A DNA stretch of 64,000 bases from Paenarthrobacter aurescens (lineage in GTDB: Bacteria > Actinomycetota > Actinomycetes > Actinomycetales > Micrococcaceae). The stretch is taken from contig NZ_CP157456.1 in the NCBI RefSeq assembly GCF_041549525.1, positions 3,224,001-3,288,000 on the forward strand, read 5' to 3'. Shown here piece after piece: positions 17,005 to 26,452 of this stretch; the stretch's first letter is position 1; the number at the start of each line of letters is the position of its first letter. Position numbers and translations under genes: made by a program. The notes beneath the pieces are model-generated. The model was given only the letters and a program-made list of their open reading frames with translations, did not search any database and had not been told where the DNA came from.

Positions 17005-19154
17005 CCAACTCCAGCACGGCTCCGGCCGCGGAGTCCAAAGACCTCACTCACGGCGGCATCCCGTCAGGGGCACCTGAGGGTGTTCCTTCGCCGGAACCAC
17101 ACAAGCACCACAGCAAAGCACCGGCCAAACTCAATGCCGCCACCCTCAAGGCAGCACTCCCGGTGGCCTTCCAAAAGCTGGATCCACGGCAAATGGTCCA
17201 CTCCCCCGTGATGTTCGTGGTCCTGGTGGGGGCAGCCGCGTGCACGATTATCAGCATTGTGAAACCGGACGTTTTCGGAATCGCCGTCACTGCCTGGCTA
17301 TGGCTCACGGTCCTGTTCGGCACCCTCTCCGAGGCCATCGCCGAAGGCCGCGGAAAAGCTCAAGCAGACAGTCTCCGGGAAAGCCGCCAAGGCGTCACAG
17401 CAAAGCTCAGGTTGGAGGATGGAACCACCCGGGAAGTGCCGGGCACCGATCTGAGGCTCAACGATGTGGTTATATGCCAGGCCGGGGACGTCATCCCCTC
17501 CGACGGCGAAATCATTGAAGGCCTGGCCAGCGTGGACGAGTCCACCATCACCGGCGAATCAGCCCCGGTGATCAGGGAATCCGGCGGCGACCGATCATCC
17601 GTAACCGGCGGCACCAAGGTGCTCTCAGACAGGATCGTTGTCCGCATCACGGCCGAGCCCGGCGAAACGTTCATCGACAGGATGATCAAGCTGGTGGAAG
17701 GAGCCGTCCGCCAAAAGACCCCCAACGAGATCGCGCTCCACGTGTTGCTGGTTTCACTGACAATCGTGTTCCTGGTGGTCACCATGGCCCTGGCACCCTT
17801 CGCATCGCTGGCAGATGCCACGCCCTCCCCCATCGTTTTGGTGGCGCTGCTGGTCTGCCTGATACCCACCACCATTGGGGCCTTGGTACCGGCAATCGGG
17901 ATCGCAGGCATGGACCGGCTGGTTCAACACAACGTCCTGGCAACCTCCGGCCGCGCAGTGGAAACAGCCGGCGACATCACCACTCTTTTGTTGGACAAGA
18001 CCGGCACCATCACCTACGGAAACCGGCGGGCAGTCAACTTCTTCCCCGCCAACGGGGTGGAACAGGACCAGCTCATCGCCGCCGCCCGGCTCTCCAGTTT
18101 GGCCGACGAAACTCCGGAAGGCCGTTCCATTGTGGAGCTCGCCAGCGCCCGCGGCATGGATGGCCCTGACCTCGCCGGGCTCCGCGATACCTCCACGGAC
18201 ATCACCATTGTGGAGTTCACCGCCAGCACCCGCATGAGCGGCGTGGACCTGGACGGGCGCCTCATCCGCAAAGGTGCGGCGTCCGCCGTCGGGAACTTTG
18301 TCACCGACGCCGGAGGTCGCCTCCCCGCCGAAGTCCAGCGCCGCGTCCAGGAAATTTCAGCCCAAGGCGGCACGCCGCTGCTGGTAGCCGAGCACACGCA
18401 CGACGGCGGCGCCCGGGTTTTGGGAACCGTGCACCTTGCCGATGTGGTGAAGCCCGGCATGAAGGACCGCTTCGCCGAGCTGCGCAAAATGGGTATCCGC
18501 ACAGTGATGATCACCGGCGATAACCCGGTGACGGCCAAAGCGATCGCGGCCGAAGCCGGCGTGGACGACTTCGTGGCAGAAGCCACGCCCGAGGACAAGT
18601 TGGACGTCATCCGGCGGGAACAGGGTGAAGGGCGCCTGGTAGCCATGACCGGCGACGGCACCAACGATGCTCCGGCACTTGCAGCCGCGGACGTTGGAGT
18701 GGCCATGAACTCCGGGACGCCCGCAGCCAAAGAAGCTGCGAACATGGTGGACCTCGATTCTGATCCCACCAAACTGATCAACATAGTGGGGATCGGCAAG
18801 CAGCTGCTGATCACCCGCGGCGCCCTCACCACGTTCTCCGTAGCCAACGATGTTGCCAAGTACTTCGCCATTGTCCCGGCCCTTTTCACGGCAGCATTCC
18901 CGGGGCTCGGTTTGCTGAACATCATGGGGCTGGCCAGTCCGGCGTCGGCCATTCTGTCCGCCGTGATCTTCAATGCGCTCATCATCATTGTGTTGGTTCC
19001 CCTGGCACTGCGCGGCGTGAAATACCGGGCCGTGTCCGCCAATCAAGCCCTGGGCCGGAACCTACTGCTCTACGGATTGGGAGGACTCATAGCCCCCTTC
19101 CTCGGCATCAAACTCATTGACCTGGTGTTGTCACTCATCCCAGGAATCGGCTAG
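17001..19154 (+). CDS. kdpB: KdpB, P-type ATPase subunit
   Basis: A 717-residue P-type ATPase. The phosphorylation motif DKTGT begins at residue 332. Other motifs are TGES in the actuator domain (ITGESAPVI), [14 protein letters not shown] and the hinge [13 protein letters not shown]. The Pro-rich N-terminus (about 1-45: [15 protein letters not shown]) is longer than in E. coli KdpB and likely disordered. It hydrolyses ATP to power K+ uptake through KdpA. Overlapping starts and stops with kdpA indicate coupled translation and stoichiometric synthesis. Confidence 0.98.
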   Translation: MTNSSTAPAAESKDLTHGGIPSGAPEGVPSPEPHKHHSKAPAKLNAATLKAALPVAFQKLDPRQMVHSPVMFVVLVGAAACTIISIVKPDVFGIAVTAWLWLTVLFGTLSEAIAEGRGKAQADSLRESRQGVTAKLRLEDGTTREVPGTDLRLNDVVICQAGDVIPSDGEIIEGLASVDESTITGESAPVIRESGGDRSSVTGGTKVLSDRIVVRITAEPGETFIDRMIKLVEGAVRQKTPNEIALHVLLVSLTIVFLVVTMALAPFASLADATPSPIVLVALLVCLIPTTIGALVPAIGIAGMDRLVQHNVLATSGRAVETAGDITTLLLDKTGTITYGNRRAVNFFPANGVEQDQLIAAARLSSLADETPEGRSIVELASARGMDGPDLAGLRDTSTDITIVEFTASTRMSGVDLDGRLIRKGAASAVGNFVTDAGGRLPAEVQRRVQEISAQGGTPLLVAEHTHDGGARVLGTVHLADVVKPGMKDRFAELRKMGIRTVMITGDNPVTAKAIAAEAGVDDFVAEATPEDKLDVIRREQGEGRLVAMTGDGTNDAPALAAADVGVAMNSGTPAAKEAANMVDLDSDPTKLINIVGIGKQLLITRGALTTFSVANDVAKYFAIVPALFTAAFPGLGLLNIMGLASPASAILSAVIFNALIIIVLVPLALRGVKYRAVSANQALGRNLLLYGLGGLIAPFLGIKLIDLVLSLIPGIG

Positions 19155-19163
19155 GAGCCACTC

Positions 19164-19778
19164 ATGAACACCATTTCCGGATACCTCCGTCAGGCAGGCA
19201 CCGCAGCACGGTTCCTGCTGCTGGCAACCATTGTGCTGGGGTTGCTCTACCCCCTGGCGGTGTTCGGCGCAGGACAGCTTGCCGCGCCGTTCCAAGCCAA
19301 CGGATCCATAGTGAAAGACTCCTCCGGGCAGGCTGCGGCGTCCGCACTCATAGTGCAGGCGGCTGCGGACGACTCCGGAACGCAGAGCCCACAGTGGTTC
19401 CACGCCCGGCCATCAGCGGTCACATGGGACCCAAGCTCATCCTCCGCCAGCAACCTCGGACCCAACGATCCCAAACTCCTCGAAGCCGTAACCGGCAACC
19501 GTGCAGCAGTGGCGGCGTCGGAGGGCGTCAGCCCCGGCAAGGTTCCCGCCGATGCCCTCACCAGCAGCGGATCAGGACTGGATCCCCACATCTCCAAGGA
19601 CTACGCAAACCTCCAAGTGCCGCGCGTCTCCACCGCGCATGGACTCAGCACCAGCGCCGTCCAGGACCTGGTGGACAAGCAGACCAGCACCGGTCTTGAA
19701 GCGTTTTTCGGCCAACCTTCAGTCAACGTGACACTGCTGAATCTTGACCTCGCGCACCTGGCCGCAGACCGCCGTTAG
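19164..19778 (+). CDS. kdpC: KdpC subunit of the K+-transporting ATPase
   Basis: A 204-residue protein with a single N-terminal membrane helix (about 12-34) and an extracytoplasmic domain. Family motifs include LYPLAVFGAGQ, ARPSAVTWDPSSSSASNLGP, DALTSSGSGLDPHIS and the C-terminal VNVTLLNLDL. KdpC is needed for assembly and activity of KdpFABC. It begins 9 bp after kdpB and ends 29 bp before kdpD. Confidence 0.97.
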   Translation: MNTISGYLRQAGTAARFLLLATIVLGLLYPLAVFGAGQLAAPFQANGSIVKDSSGQAAASALIVQAAADDSGTQSPQWFHARPSAVTWDPSSSSASNLGPNDPKLLEAVTGNRAAVAASEGVSPGKVPADALTSSGSGLDPHISKDYANLQVPRVSTAHGLSTSAVQDLVDKQTSTGLEAFFGQPSVNVTLLNLDLAHLAADRR

Positions 19779-19807
19779 CAAAGGTTTCGGAGTGGAAGAA
19801 TGAGGAT

Positions 19808-22498
19808 ATGGCGCGGGCAACACTGAGAATCTTTCTGGGGGCTGCACCAGGCGTAGGCAAAACCTACGCCATGCTCGAAGAAGCACACAGGCTCACCGGC
19901 CGCGGCGAAGATGTGGTGGTGGCGTTCGCCATGCACCACGGCCGCGCTGACACCCTTGAGCTGACCCACGGACTGGAGACGGTTCCGCCCCGGTCAATGG
20001 AATACCGGGAAAGCGTCTTCGAAGAGATGGACCTGGAAGCAGTATTGGCCAGGCGTCCCGGCACGGCGATCGTGGACGAATACGCCCACACCAACGTTCC
20101 CGGGAGCCGCAACCAGAAACGCTGGCAGGACGTAGAAGAACTGCTCAACGCCGGGATCAACGTCCTCTCCACCGTCAATGTTCAGCACCTGGCATCCCTG
20201 GGCGACGTTGTCAGTGCCATCACGGATGTGAAACAGGCCGAAACAGTCCCGGACGACGTAGTGCGGCGCGCCGATCAGATTCACCTGGTGGACATCTCCC
20301 CCGAGCTGCTCCGGCAACGCCTGGGCGATGGAAAGATCTACGAGGCGGACAAGATCGATGCCGCGCTGTCCAACTACTTCCGCATGGGAAACCTCACGGC
20401 ACTCAGAGAACTGGCACTCCTCTGGCTTGCCGACCGCGTGGACGAAGGGCTGGCCCGCTACCGGGCGGAAAACCGCATCGAAGAAAGTTGGCCTGCCCGT
20501 GAGCGCATTGTCATCGGCCTTACAGGGGGTGCGGAGGGAGAAGTTCTGATCAGGCGGGCGGCCCGGATCCTCAAGCGGGTGAACGGCGGCGACCTCCTGG
20601 CCGTCCATGTCCGTGCGGCTGATGGGGTGGCCGCTGAGTCGCCGCAGGATTTGGAGGCCCAGCGCACCTTGCTTAAGGACCTGGGCGGCAGCTACCACAC
20701 GGTGTCCGGTGAGGATCCTGCCAAGGCGCTGCTGGACTTCGCCAGAAGTGTTAACGCCACCCAGATTGTGGTGGGGGTTTCGCGGCACAAGTTCCCTGCC
20801 ACGCTCATCGCAGGGGGTGTTGGGAGTCGTGTGGTCCGGGGGTCCGGTGATATTGACGTTCACATGGTCTCCCACCCTCTGGGTGGACGTGGCATGGGGC
20901 GCACGCGAAAGAGGGACCTTGGGCGTGGGCGGGTGTTCCTTGGATTCGCTATGGCCATAGTGGTTCCCGTGCTGCTGCAGTTGCTCCTTGCCGCTGCGCC
21001 GTCGCACAACATTGCTACGGCCGTTTTGGTCCAGCTCTCCGGCTCCGTTGCGGTGGCTTTGGTGGGCGGTTTGTGGCCTGCGCTTCTGGCTGCGGTGTGG
21101 AGCAGCCTCCTGGTGAACTATTTCTCCGTCCCACCGTTGGGGACCCTGACCATCAGTGATCCGCAGAACCTGCTCGCCATTTTGGTGTTTGCCGGCGTCT
21201 CCTGTGCTGTTGCCATGGTGGTGGACCTCTCTGCACGGCGGTCCAAGGAGGCAGCACGTGCCCGTTCGGAAGCAACCACTTTGGCTGAGCTCACGCGGGG
21301 AGCTTCCACAGCTGATGACCCCGTGCAGGATCTCTTGAAACAGGCACTTGAAGTTTTCCAGGTCCAGCGTGCGGCCCTCTATGTGTCCTCCGTTGGGGGC
21401 GAGCAGCAAGCTCGCCCGTCCTCGGCCCCGGCGGGCTGGCAGCTGGTGGCTGCGGCGGGCACTGCGGATTCCGTGACGGACACTGCGGGTTCCGTGCCGG
21501 ACACTTCCGGTTCCGTGACAGGTGTCCCGCCGGAGGAGAACATTGAACAGGTGGATAGCCACACACGGCTGGTCCTTACCGGCCGTGTACTCCCGGCCAG
21601 CGACCGCCGGCTCCTGGGAGCCTTCGGCGCACACCTTTCCGCGCTGCTCGAACGCCGTCAACTGGCTGCTACCCGACGCGAAGTGACACGGCTGGCCGAG
21701 AGCAACACCATGCGCACTTCCATCCTCCGGGCTGTGTCCCATGACCTGCGTACACCGCTGGCGGGTATCAAGCTGGCCGTTGGAGGGTTGCGTCAGCCGG
21801 GTGCCCGCTACACGGAGCAAGAGGAAGAGGAACTCCTGGCCACCATTGATGAGTGTTCTGATCGTTTGGATGGCTTGGTGGGCAATCTCCTGGACATGTC
21901 CCGCATTACCTCGGATTCCGTCAACGCCCTGATCAAGCCTCTCCGTTGGTACAACGTCATACCAGCCGCCCTGCACGGCGTACCGGCTGGGCGGGTCCGG
22001 GTGGACCTGCCACCCAACATGCCAGAAGTAGACGCCGATTCTGGGATGCTCGAAAGGGTCATCGCCAACATCGTGGAAAACGCGGTGAAGTACGCCCCGG
22101 ATTCTGAGGTGGTGATTGCCGGTGCCACGGGCGGCTTCAGCACAACAACGTTGGACGGCAGGCCCGCTGGTGAACTGCGCATCATCGACCATGGACAAGG
22201 GGTGCCGGCCAGCAACGTCCTGAGGATGTTCCAACCTTTTCAAAGGCTCGACGACGTCCCGGCAGCCGCGGGGGTAGGTTTGGGTCTGGCGGTTGCTCAA
22301 GGATTTACTGAGGCCATGGGTGGCACACTCACCGCTGAAGAAACACCAGGTGGTGGGCTTACCATGCTCATCCGGTTGCCCCTATCAACAGGTCCGGCTC
22401 GCTCCCCGGGAGCACCACTCTCCTCAGCACCAGCATCCAATGCGTCCCACCGTATTGCAGCACCTGCTTCTGCACTGCCAGCTCCGAAAGGCCCTTAG
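19808..22498 (+). CDS. kdpD: KdpD sensor histidine kinase
   Basis: An 896-residue kinase in the standard KdpD order: an N-terminal Walker-A domain (GAAPGVGKTY at 11-20) with DEYAHTN; a universal-stress-like domain (starting IVIGLTGGAEGEVL, about 230-350); four membrane helices of the DUF4118 type (about 375-470); a GAF-like region; the HisKA box AVSHDLRTPL with phospho-acceptor His near residue 645; and a HATPase_c domain (NIVENAVKYA, DHGQGVP, GVGLGLAV). A Ser/Thr-rich linker of repeated DT(A/S)GSV units lies at about 555-575, in the GAF-like region. KdpD senses K+ limitation and phosphorylates KdpE. The stop overlaps kdpE by one base (TAGTG). Confidence 0.97.
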   Translation: MARATLRIFLGAAPGVGKTYAMLEEAHRLTGRGEDVVVAFAMHHGRADTLELTHGLETVPPRSMEYRESVFEEMDLEAVLARRPGTAIVDEYAHTNVPGSRNQKRWQDVEELLNAGINVLSTVNVQHLASLGDVVSAITDVKQAETVPDDVVRRADQIHLVDISPELLRQRLGDGKIYEADKIDAALSNYFRMGNLTALRELALLWLADRVDEGLARYRAENRIEESWPARERIVIGLTGGAEGEVLIRRAARILKRVNGGDLLAVHVRAADGVAAESPQDLEAQRTLLKDLGGSYHTVSGEDPAKALLDFARSVNATQIVVGVSRHKFPATLIAGGVGSRVVRGSGDIDVHMVSHPLGGRGMGRTRKRDLGRGRVFLGFAMAIVVPVLLQLLLAAAPSHNIATAVLVQLSGSVAVALVGGLWPALLAAVWSSLLVNYFSVPPLGTLTISDPQNLLAILVFAGVSCAVAMVVDLSARRSKEAARARSEATTLAELTRGASTADDPVQDLLKQALEVFQVQRAALYVSSVGGEQQARPSSAPAGWQLVAAAGTADSVTDTAGSVPDTSGSVTGVPPEENIEQVDSHTRLVLTGRVLPASDRRLLGAFGAHLSALLERRQLAATRREVTRLAESNTMRTSILRAVSHDLRTPLAGIKLAVGGLRQPGARYTEQEEEELLATIDECSDRLDGLVGNLLDMSRITSDSVNALIKPLRWYNVIPAALHGVPAGRVRVDLPPNMPEVDADSGMLERVIANIVENAVKYAPDSEVVIAGATGGFSTTTLDGRPAGELRIIDHGQGVPASNVLRMFQPFQRLDDVPAAAGVGLGLAVAQGFTEAMGGTLTAEETPGGGLTMLIRLPLSTGPARSPGAPLSSAPASNASHRIAAPASALPAPKGP

Positions 22499-23175
22499 TG
22501 AACTCAATTTTGGTGGTGGATGACGATCCCCACATCGTCAGGGCTCTTGCCATTACCCTGAAGGCGCAGGGGTACGCGGTAGTGACAGCAAATGATGGAG
22601 CGTCAGCCCTTCGTGCGGCTGCACAGCGGCCCATCTCCGTGATGGTTTTGGATTTGGGGCTGCCGGACATGGACGGCACCTCAGTCATTGTGTCCTTGCG
22701 CGAATGGAGTTCCCTCCCCATCCTTGTACTGTCCGCCCGGCACGGCTCCGACGACAAAGTGGAGGCTTTGGATGCCGGGGCCGATGACTACATCACCAAG
22801 CCGTTCGGACTGGACGAACTCCTGGCACGGTTGCGTGTGTTGTTACGCCGGACCAGCGAACCCATGGACGAGGTCACCACGGTGGTAACCAGTTCTTTCT
22901 CCGTGGATCTGGCAAAAAGGCAGATCACAAAGTCCGGTCAGGATGTCCGGATGACTCCCACGGAATGGAACATTCTGGACATCCTGCTCCGAAATCCGGA
23001 CAAGCTCATCACCCAACAGCAGCTCCTCACAGAGGTCTGGGGACCGGCGTACGCCAAGGAAGCCAACTATCTCCGGGTTTACATGGCTCAGCTTCGGCGC
23101 AAACTCGAAAGCGAGCCAGGCAACCCCCGGCACCTGATCACCGAGCCGGGCATGGGCTACCGGTTCGTGCCCTGA
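22498..23175 (+). CDS. kdpE: KdpE response regulator
   Basis: A 225-residue OmpR/PhoB-family regulator. The receiver has the acidic pocket VVDDDPH, phospho-acceptor Asp in VLDLGLPDMDG, the conserved Ser in LSARHGSDD and Lys in DDYITKPFG. The C-terminal winged helix carries MTPTEWNILDILLRNPDKLI and AKEANYLRVYMAQLRRKLE. It should activate the kdp operon; a repeated TTAAGGAA array upstream of the operon is a candidate site. Confidence 0.97.
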   Translation: MNSILVVDDDPHIVRALAITLKAQGYAVVTANDGASALRAAAQRPISVMVLDLGLPDMDGTSVIVSLREWSSLPILVLSARHGSDDKVEALDAGADDYITKPFGLDELLARLRVLLRRTSEPMDEVTTVVTSSFSVDLAKRQITKSGQDVRMTPTEWNILDILLRNPDKLITQQQLLTEVWGPAYAKEANYLRVYMAQLRRKLESEPGNPRHLITEPGMGYRFVP

Positions 23176-23224
23176 CGCCACACCTTCATTGTCCGGCTCA
23201 GTTCTGAGTACATCTTTCGGTGAA

Positions 23225-23240
23225 TACATCTGCGGATGTA
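23225..23240. promoter_or_regulatory. Operator of the CmtR-like repressor
   Basis: A perfect inverted repeat TACATC-TGCG-GATGTA ends 11 bp before the ATG at 23252; a further TACATC half-site lies at 23209-23214, 16 bp upstream in direct orientation. This layout is typical of ArsR/CmtR-family auto-repression. Regulator identity is inferred from adjacency. Confidence 0.65.
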
Positions 23241-23251
23241 CTATCGAATTC

Positions 23252-23578
23252 ATGGAAGCTCTCACCCAGGCACCCGTGCTGGCCCGTTTTGGCTACGCCA
23301 TTTCTGATCCCACCCGAGCCCAGGTTCTGTTGACCCTTGCCGAATCGCCGTCCTACCCGTCTGATCTGGCGGATACCATGGGCGTATCCCGGCAGAGCAT
23401 GTCCAATCACCTAACCTGCCTTCGCGGGTGCGGGCTGGTGGTTGCTGCCCCGGATGGCAGGCGCACCCGGTACGAGCTCGCGGACCCCCGGCTTGGTCAC
23501 GCCATCAAGGACCTGATGGGCGTGGTCCTCGCTGTGGACCCCGCTTGCTGCGCACCTGACGGGACATGCCACGCATGA
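23252..23578 (+). CDS. CmtR-like ArsR-family heavy-metal sensor/repressor
   Basis: A 108-residue winged-helix repressor. The DNA-recognition region MGVSRQSMSNHLTCLRGCGL holds Cys56 and Cys60, and the C-terminal tail DPACCAPDGTC adds Cys99, Cys100 and Cys106. The Cys56/Cys60/C-terminal Cys set corresponds to the Cd/Pb ligands of mycobacterial CmtR (Cys57, Cys61, Cys102), so Cd(II)/Pb(II) sensing is the likely role. The start was chosen at the ATG, not the upstream GTG, because the operator palindrome lies in between. The stop overlaps the transporter gene by 4 nt. Confidence 0.9.
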   Translation: MEALTQAPVLARFGYAISDPTRAQVLLTLAESPSYPSDLADTMGVSRQSMSNHLTCLRGCGLVVAAPDGRRTRYELADPRLGHAIKDLMGVVLAVDPACCAPDGTCHA

Positions 23579-24342
23579 GCACCCTGATAAAGCCGGTCTC
23601 CCCCGGCCGACGGCTCCTGCTGATGCGCCGCATCCGAATCTTCGCGGCCGCCACCATCAGCTACAACGTCATTGAGGCTGCCGTGGCTTTATGGGCCGGC
23701 GGCGTTGCAGACTCGTCTGCGCTGATCGGGTTTGGACTCGATTCGATCATCGAAGTGACATCCGCGTTAGCCCTGTCCTGGCAGTTTTCGAGCAAAGACC
23801 CCGAGCGACGCGAGCACCTGACCCTGCGGATCATCGCCCTTTCATTCTTTGCCCTGGCCGCATTCGTAGCGTTCGACGCCGTCCGCTCCCTCACAGGAGC
23901 CGGAGAAGCCCAACACTCCACCCCCGGAATAATCATCGCCGCCCTGAGCCTGGCCATCATGCCCGTACTGTCCTGGGCACAGCGCAAGGCCGGACGCGAG
24001 CTCGGCTCAAGAACCGCCGTCGCCGATTCCAAGCAGACACTCCTTTGCACCTACCTGTCCGCCGTGCTGCTGATCGGCTTGGTGCTCAACAGCACGCTGG
24101 GCTGGTGGTGGGCCGACGCTGGAGCCGCTTTGGTGATAGCCGGCATCGCCATCCGTGAAGGCATCAACGCCTGGCGGGGCGAGACGTGCTGCGCACCCAC
24201 CGACGTACCCAACACCTCAGCACTTGCGGTAACGCTAACCACCAAAGCTGAAAGCACGACGCCGGACGCCTGCTGTGCCGGATGTCGGCCGGTTTCCGCG
24301 GTGGCGGGTGTTGAAACGACGCCGGACGGCCGGCGGCTTTAG
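23575..24342 (+). CDS. Cation diffusion facilitator with Cys-rich C-terminal tail
   Basis: A 255-residue CDF-type metal/proton antiporter starting at ATGA over the regulator's stop (another ATG three codons upstream is possible). Membrane segments include the metal-site helices GVADSSALIGFGLDSIIEV (Asp pair) and WWWADAGAALVIAGIAIREG. Instead of the usual cytoplasmic dimerisation domain there is a short tail with Cys clusters ETCCAP and DACCAGC, which could bind soft metals. With the CmtR-like sensor this forms a two-gene Cd/Pb/Zn efflux operon. Imperfect repeats (ACGACGCCGGACG) occur at the 3' end. Confidence 0.9.
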   Translation: MSTLIKPVSPGRRLLLMRRIRIFAAATISYNVIEAAVALWAGGVADSSALIGFGLDSIIEVTSALALSWQFSSKDPERREHLTLRIIALSFFALAAFVAFDAVRSLTGAGEAQHSTPGIIIAALSLAIMPVLSWAQRKAGRELGSRTAVADSKQTLLCTYLSAVLLIGLVLNSTLGWWWADAGAALVIAGIAIREGINAWRGETCCAPTDVPNTSALAVTLTTKAESTTPDACCAGCRPVSAVAGVETTPDGRRL

Positions 24343-24389
24343 AGACGATGGCCGGCGGCAGCAACGCCGTCGTGCGCGCTCTTCCTGCC

Positions 24390-25007
24390 TTACGACCAGA
24401 AGTTCTGCGCGCGGGCGGCGGCAGCGCTGAAGTTGCGGCCGTCAATTGTTATGGAGCACTCCTCAATGCCGAGCCCCTTCCACTGCGCCAACAGCCGGAT
24501 TTCCCCGTCAGGCGGCAGCGGCCAAAGCCACAGGTTGCCTGAGGCCGAGACTTCGTCGTCATTGCCGCTGCCACCACCACCGCGGAACGTCAGCGCTGGA
24601 GCTTTGGGCTGATGCTGGTGATTCATAAGAGCACCCCAGCCAAAAATGCCCGTCCTGGCGCTGGTGTGATCCGGGAGCTGAACGCCGAACAGCAACTGCA
24701 CGTCCGCGCTGGTGGGTCCCATGCCGGGACCGTGCTGGAAAACCGATGCGTGAAGAGTGGTCCACTTTTCGTCGCTCTCCTCACCCCGCCGAATGATCCA
24801 CGCCAGCTGGAACGAACAACCCGTGGCGTAAATTTCAGCGCTCTTGACCACAAGAACGCGTGTGGGACTGCGATATAGGAACTGCCCTATGTGCAACACA
24901 GCGGGCAGCTCGTCCTGCGGAGGGCCCATCCAAGGTGGCGGTACAAATTTTGGGCTCTTACCGCGTTCCGTGGGTTCGGGCTTGGGGAAGTCATCAAAGA
25001 AGTTCAC
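24390..25007 (-). CDS. Hypothetical protein, soluble
   Basis: A 205-residue protein that I do not recognise. Motifs visible are an N-terminal acidic FFDDFPKPEP, a central VVKSAEIYATGCSFQLAWII, a Gly-rich loop FRGGGGSGND and a C-terminal GNLWLWPLPPDGEIRLLAQW. The arrangement looks like one beta-sandwich domain. There is no signal peptide or membrane segment. It is convergent with the CDF gene, 47 bp apart. Confidence 0.72.
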   Translation of the reverse strand: MNFFDDFPKPEPTERGKSPKFVPPPWMGPPQDELPAVLHIGQFLYRSPTRVLVVKSAEIYATGCSFQLAWIIRRGEESDEKWTTLHASVFQHGPGMGPTSADVQLLFGVQLPDHTSARTGIFGWGALMNHQHQPKAPALTFRGGGGSGNDDEVSASGNLWLWPLPPDGEIRLLAQWKGLGIEECSITIDGRNFSAAAARAQNFWS

Positions 25008-25264
25008 TCCGTGTCCTCAGTTCGCTGCTGCGACCGACCAGCGGAACGGCGACAACAACTCGCACGGAATCCCCCAATCCGTCCTGACCCGCACAGTCTA
25101 GCCCCGTTCAATCCTTGCTTCCGGGACGGCCCTGGCATATTCACAGCGGTCATCCTCTACGACTAGATCACGGAGGTTGCTCCGGACTTGGCTACAGGCA
25201 GCCCCCTCGATTTTCCATTCGGTACTCGCCCAATTGAAGGCTATTTCGCCTGTACCGTTGAGCA

Positions 25265-25606
25265 ATGACGATCAACTTTGAGGTGCGTAGTGCCGAGCCT
25301 GCCGACGCTTTCAGCATGGCCAGAGTTCACGTTGATACCTGGCGCGAAACGTACCGGGGTTTGATGGACGATGAGGTTCTGGACGATCCGGCGCTCCCTT
25401 CATGGCGTGAGAAATTCTGGACCGCAGCGCTGACCGATTCCCGGTATCAACAGAACAACGCCGCCGTCGCTATCCACGAAGACAACTTGATCGGCATCGC
25501 CATGTCGGGTCCCGTTTCCGACTCCGACGAAAAGACCCAGGAATTGTTTGTCCTTTACACGGACATCCGAATGGTTCGCAGCATCCAAGCCGTTGACGCC
25601 CGCTAG
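25265..25606 (+). pseudogene. GNAT N-acetyltransferase, truncated by frameshift
   Basis: The first ~95 residues match a GNAT acetyltransferase: VRSAEPADAFSMARVHVDTW, RETYRGLMDDEVLDD, and the core strand QELFVLYT. After LYT the frame runs into unrelated residues and stops at 25606. Residues expected next in the fold (HPNGS, then AASK) appear in the other two frames just downstream, so at least two indels have occurred. The acetyl-CoA-binding motif A and the C-terminal half are missing. It is most likely non-functional. Confidence 0.65.
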
Positions 25607-25632
25607 GTTTCGCTTAATCGTTTGGGGGGACA

Positions 25633-25869
25633 GTGAGTAATCGGCGACGTCTAGTTCTAAGCACTTTAGTTCTCTGTGTCGGAATGCTATCGATTCCTGC
25701 TTGCGCGCAACCAGGTGAACCAGCATGTGAAGCGCCTACGCTGGTCCCTTCGGCCAACTCCAATTCAGCCGTCGACGTGCCCGCACTCGCAACTGCTTCA
25801 CCAAGCCCTTCACCTTCGGACACGTGTATGGACCACACACAAATATCCAAACCTAAGGGGATCCTTTGA
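25633..25869 (+). CDS. Short putative lipoprotein
   Basis: A 78-residue frame with GTG start and a strong GGGGGGA ribosome site. The N-terminus (SNRRRLVLSTLVLCVGMLSI then PAC) is a plausible lipoprotein signal with lipobox-like SIPAC, followed by a Ser/Pro-rich linker (ASPSPSPSDTC). The frame ends shortly after, without a folded domain, so it may be the head of a truncated lipoprotein gene. The ribosome site resembles that of the minus-strand lipoprotein at 25997-26425. Confidence 0.45.
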   Translation: MSNRRRLVLSTLVLCVGMLSIPACAQPGEPACEAPTLVPSANSNSAVDVPALATASPSPSPSDTCMDHTQISKPKGIL

Positions 25870-25996
25870 GGAGGCGAAGAGGCACTTCCGCCAGGCTTCG
25901 GATGGCCCCCTCCACATACTCGTTGCCCGGATGCTCTTCAATGCCGGCACCGCGTCCGGAAAGGCCCTCCATGCGCCCTCGGCAGCTGGCTCCGGA

Positions 25997-26425
25997 CTAG
26001 TCGCGACGAGGAACCGGCTGGGGCGGGACGGAAGGGTCCGATACGGGCAGACAGAATCTCAGTGAATCCTCCCAAGTTCCATTGACGATGCAGTACAAGG
26101 GCACCTCTTCGCCGTCCTTGTGATGGAGGATGGTGTCGTCTATGCCGTACTTGGAATCATTGAAGGTCAGCATGACTGTGCCATCCGGGGAGGTGCAGCG
26201 ATAGGCCACATTCCACGGACTCAAGTCTTCGCAGGTGTTGAGTTTCCTGGATACTCCATTCCGATCCACGTACTCCCACAGTTTGTCTCTTTTCTCGCCC
26301 ACCTGAATGGCCGAATTCGGGGTGGACCGGGCGTAGTCGCGGGTGAAGGGTCGCTCATTGCAGCTCGCTGCTGTCAGCGTCAGCAACGCAAGCATGGCTA
26401 AACCTATTCTTCTTCCACGTTTCAT
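25997..26425 (-). CDS. Hypothetical lipoprotein
   Basis: A 142-residue protein starting at ATG 26425, eight bases after GGGGGACA (an ATG at 26449 would move away from this site). The N-terminus MKRGRRIGLAMLALLTLTAA followed by SC is a lipoprotein signal peptide with lipobox TAASC. The mature part has Cys residues near NTCEDLSPW, YRCTSPDG, LYCIVNG and RFCLPVS, which may form disulfides. It forms a same-direction group with two small membrane-protein genes upstream. Function unknown. Confidence 0.72.
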   Translation of the reverse strand: MKRGRRIGLAMLALLTLTAASCNERPFTRDYARSTPNSAIQVGEKRDKLWEYVDRNGVSRKLNTCEDLSPWNVAYRCTSPDGTVMLTFNDSKYGIDDTILHHKDGEEVPLYCIVNGTWEDSLRFCLPVSDPSVPPQPVPRRD

Positions 26426-26452
26426 TCTGCTGTCCCCCAAAGCACGCATTAA

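Noticed and set aside
19994..22300. 768-residue minus-strand open frame antisense to kdpD
   Set aside because: It is a mirror of high-GC codon use in kdpD, has no recognisable domain or ribosome site, and kdpD is certain.
25870..25996. Plus-strand frame continuing 25676-26065 as a possible protein
   Set aside because: It is out of frame with the lipoprotein, partly antisense to the minus-strand lipoprotein and has no ribosome site.
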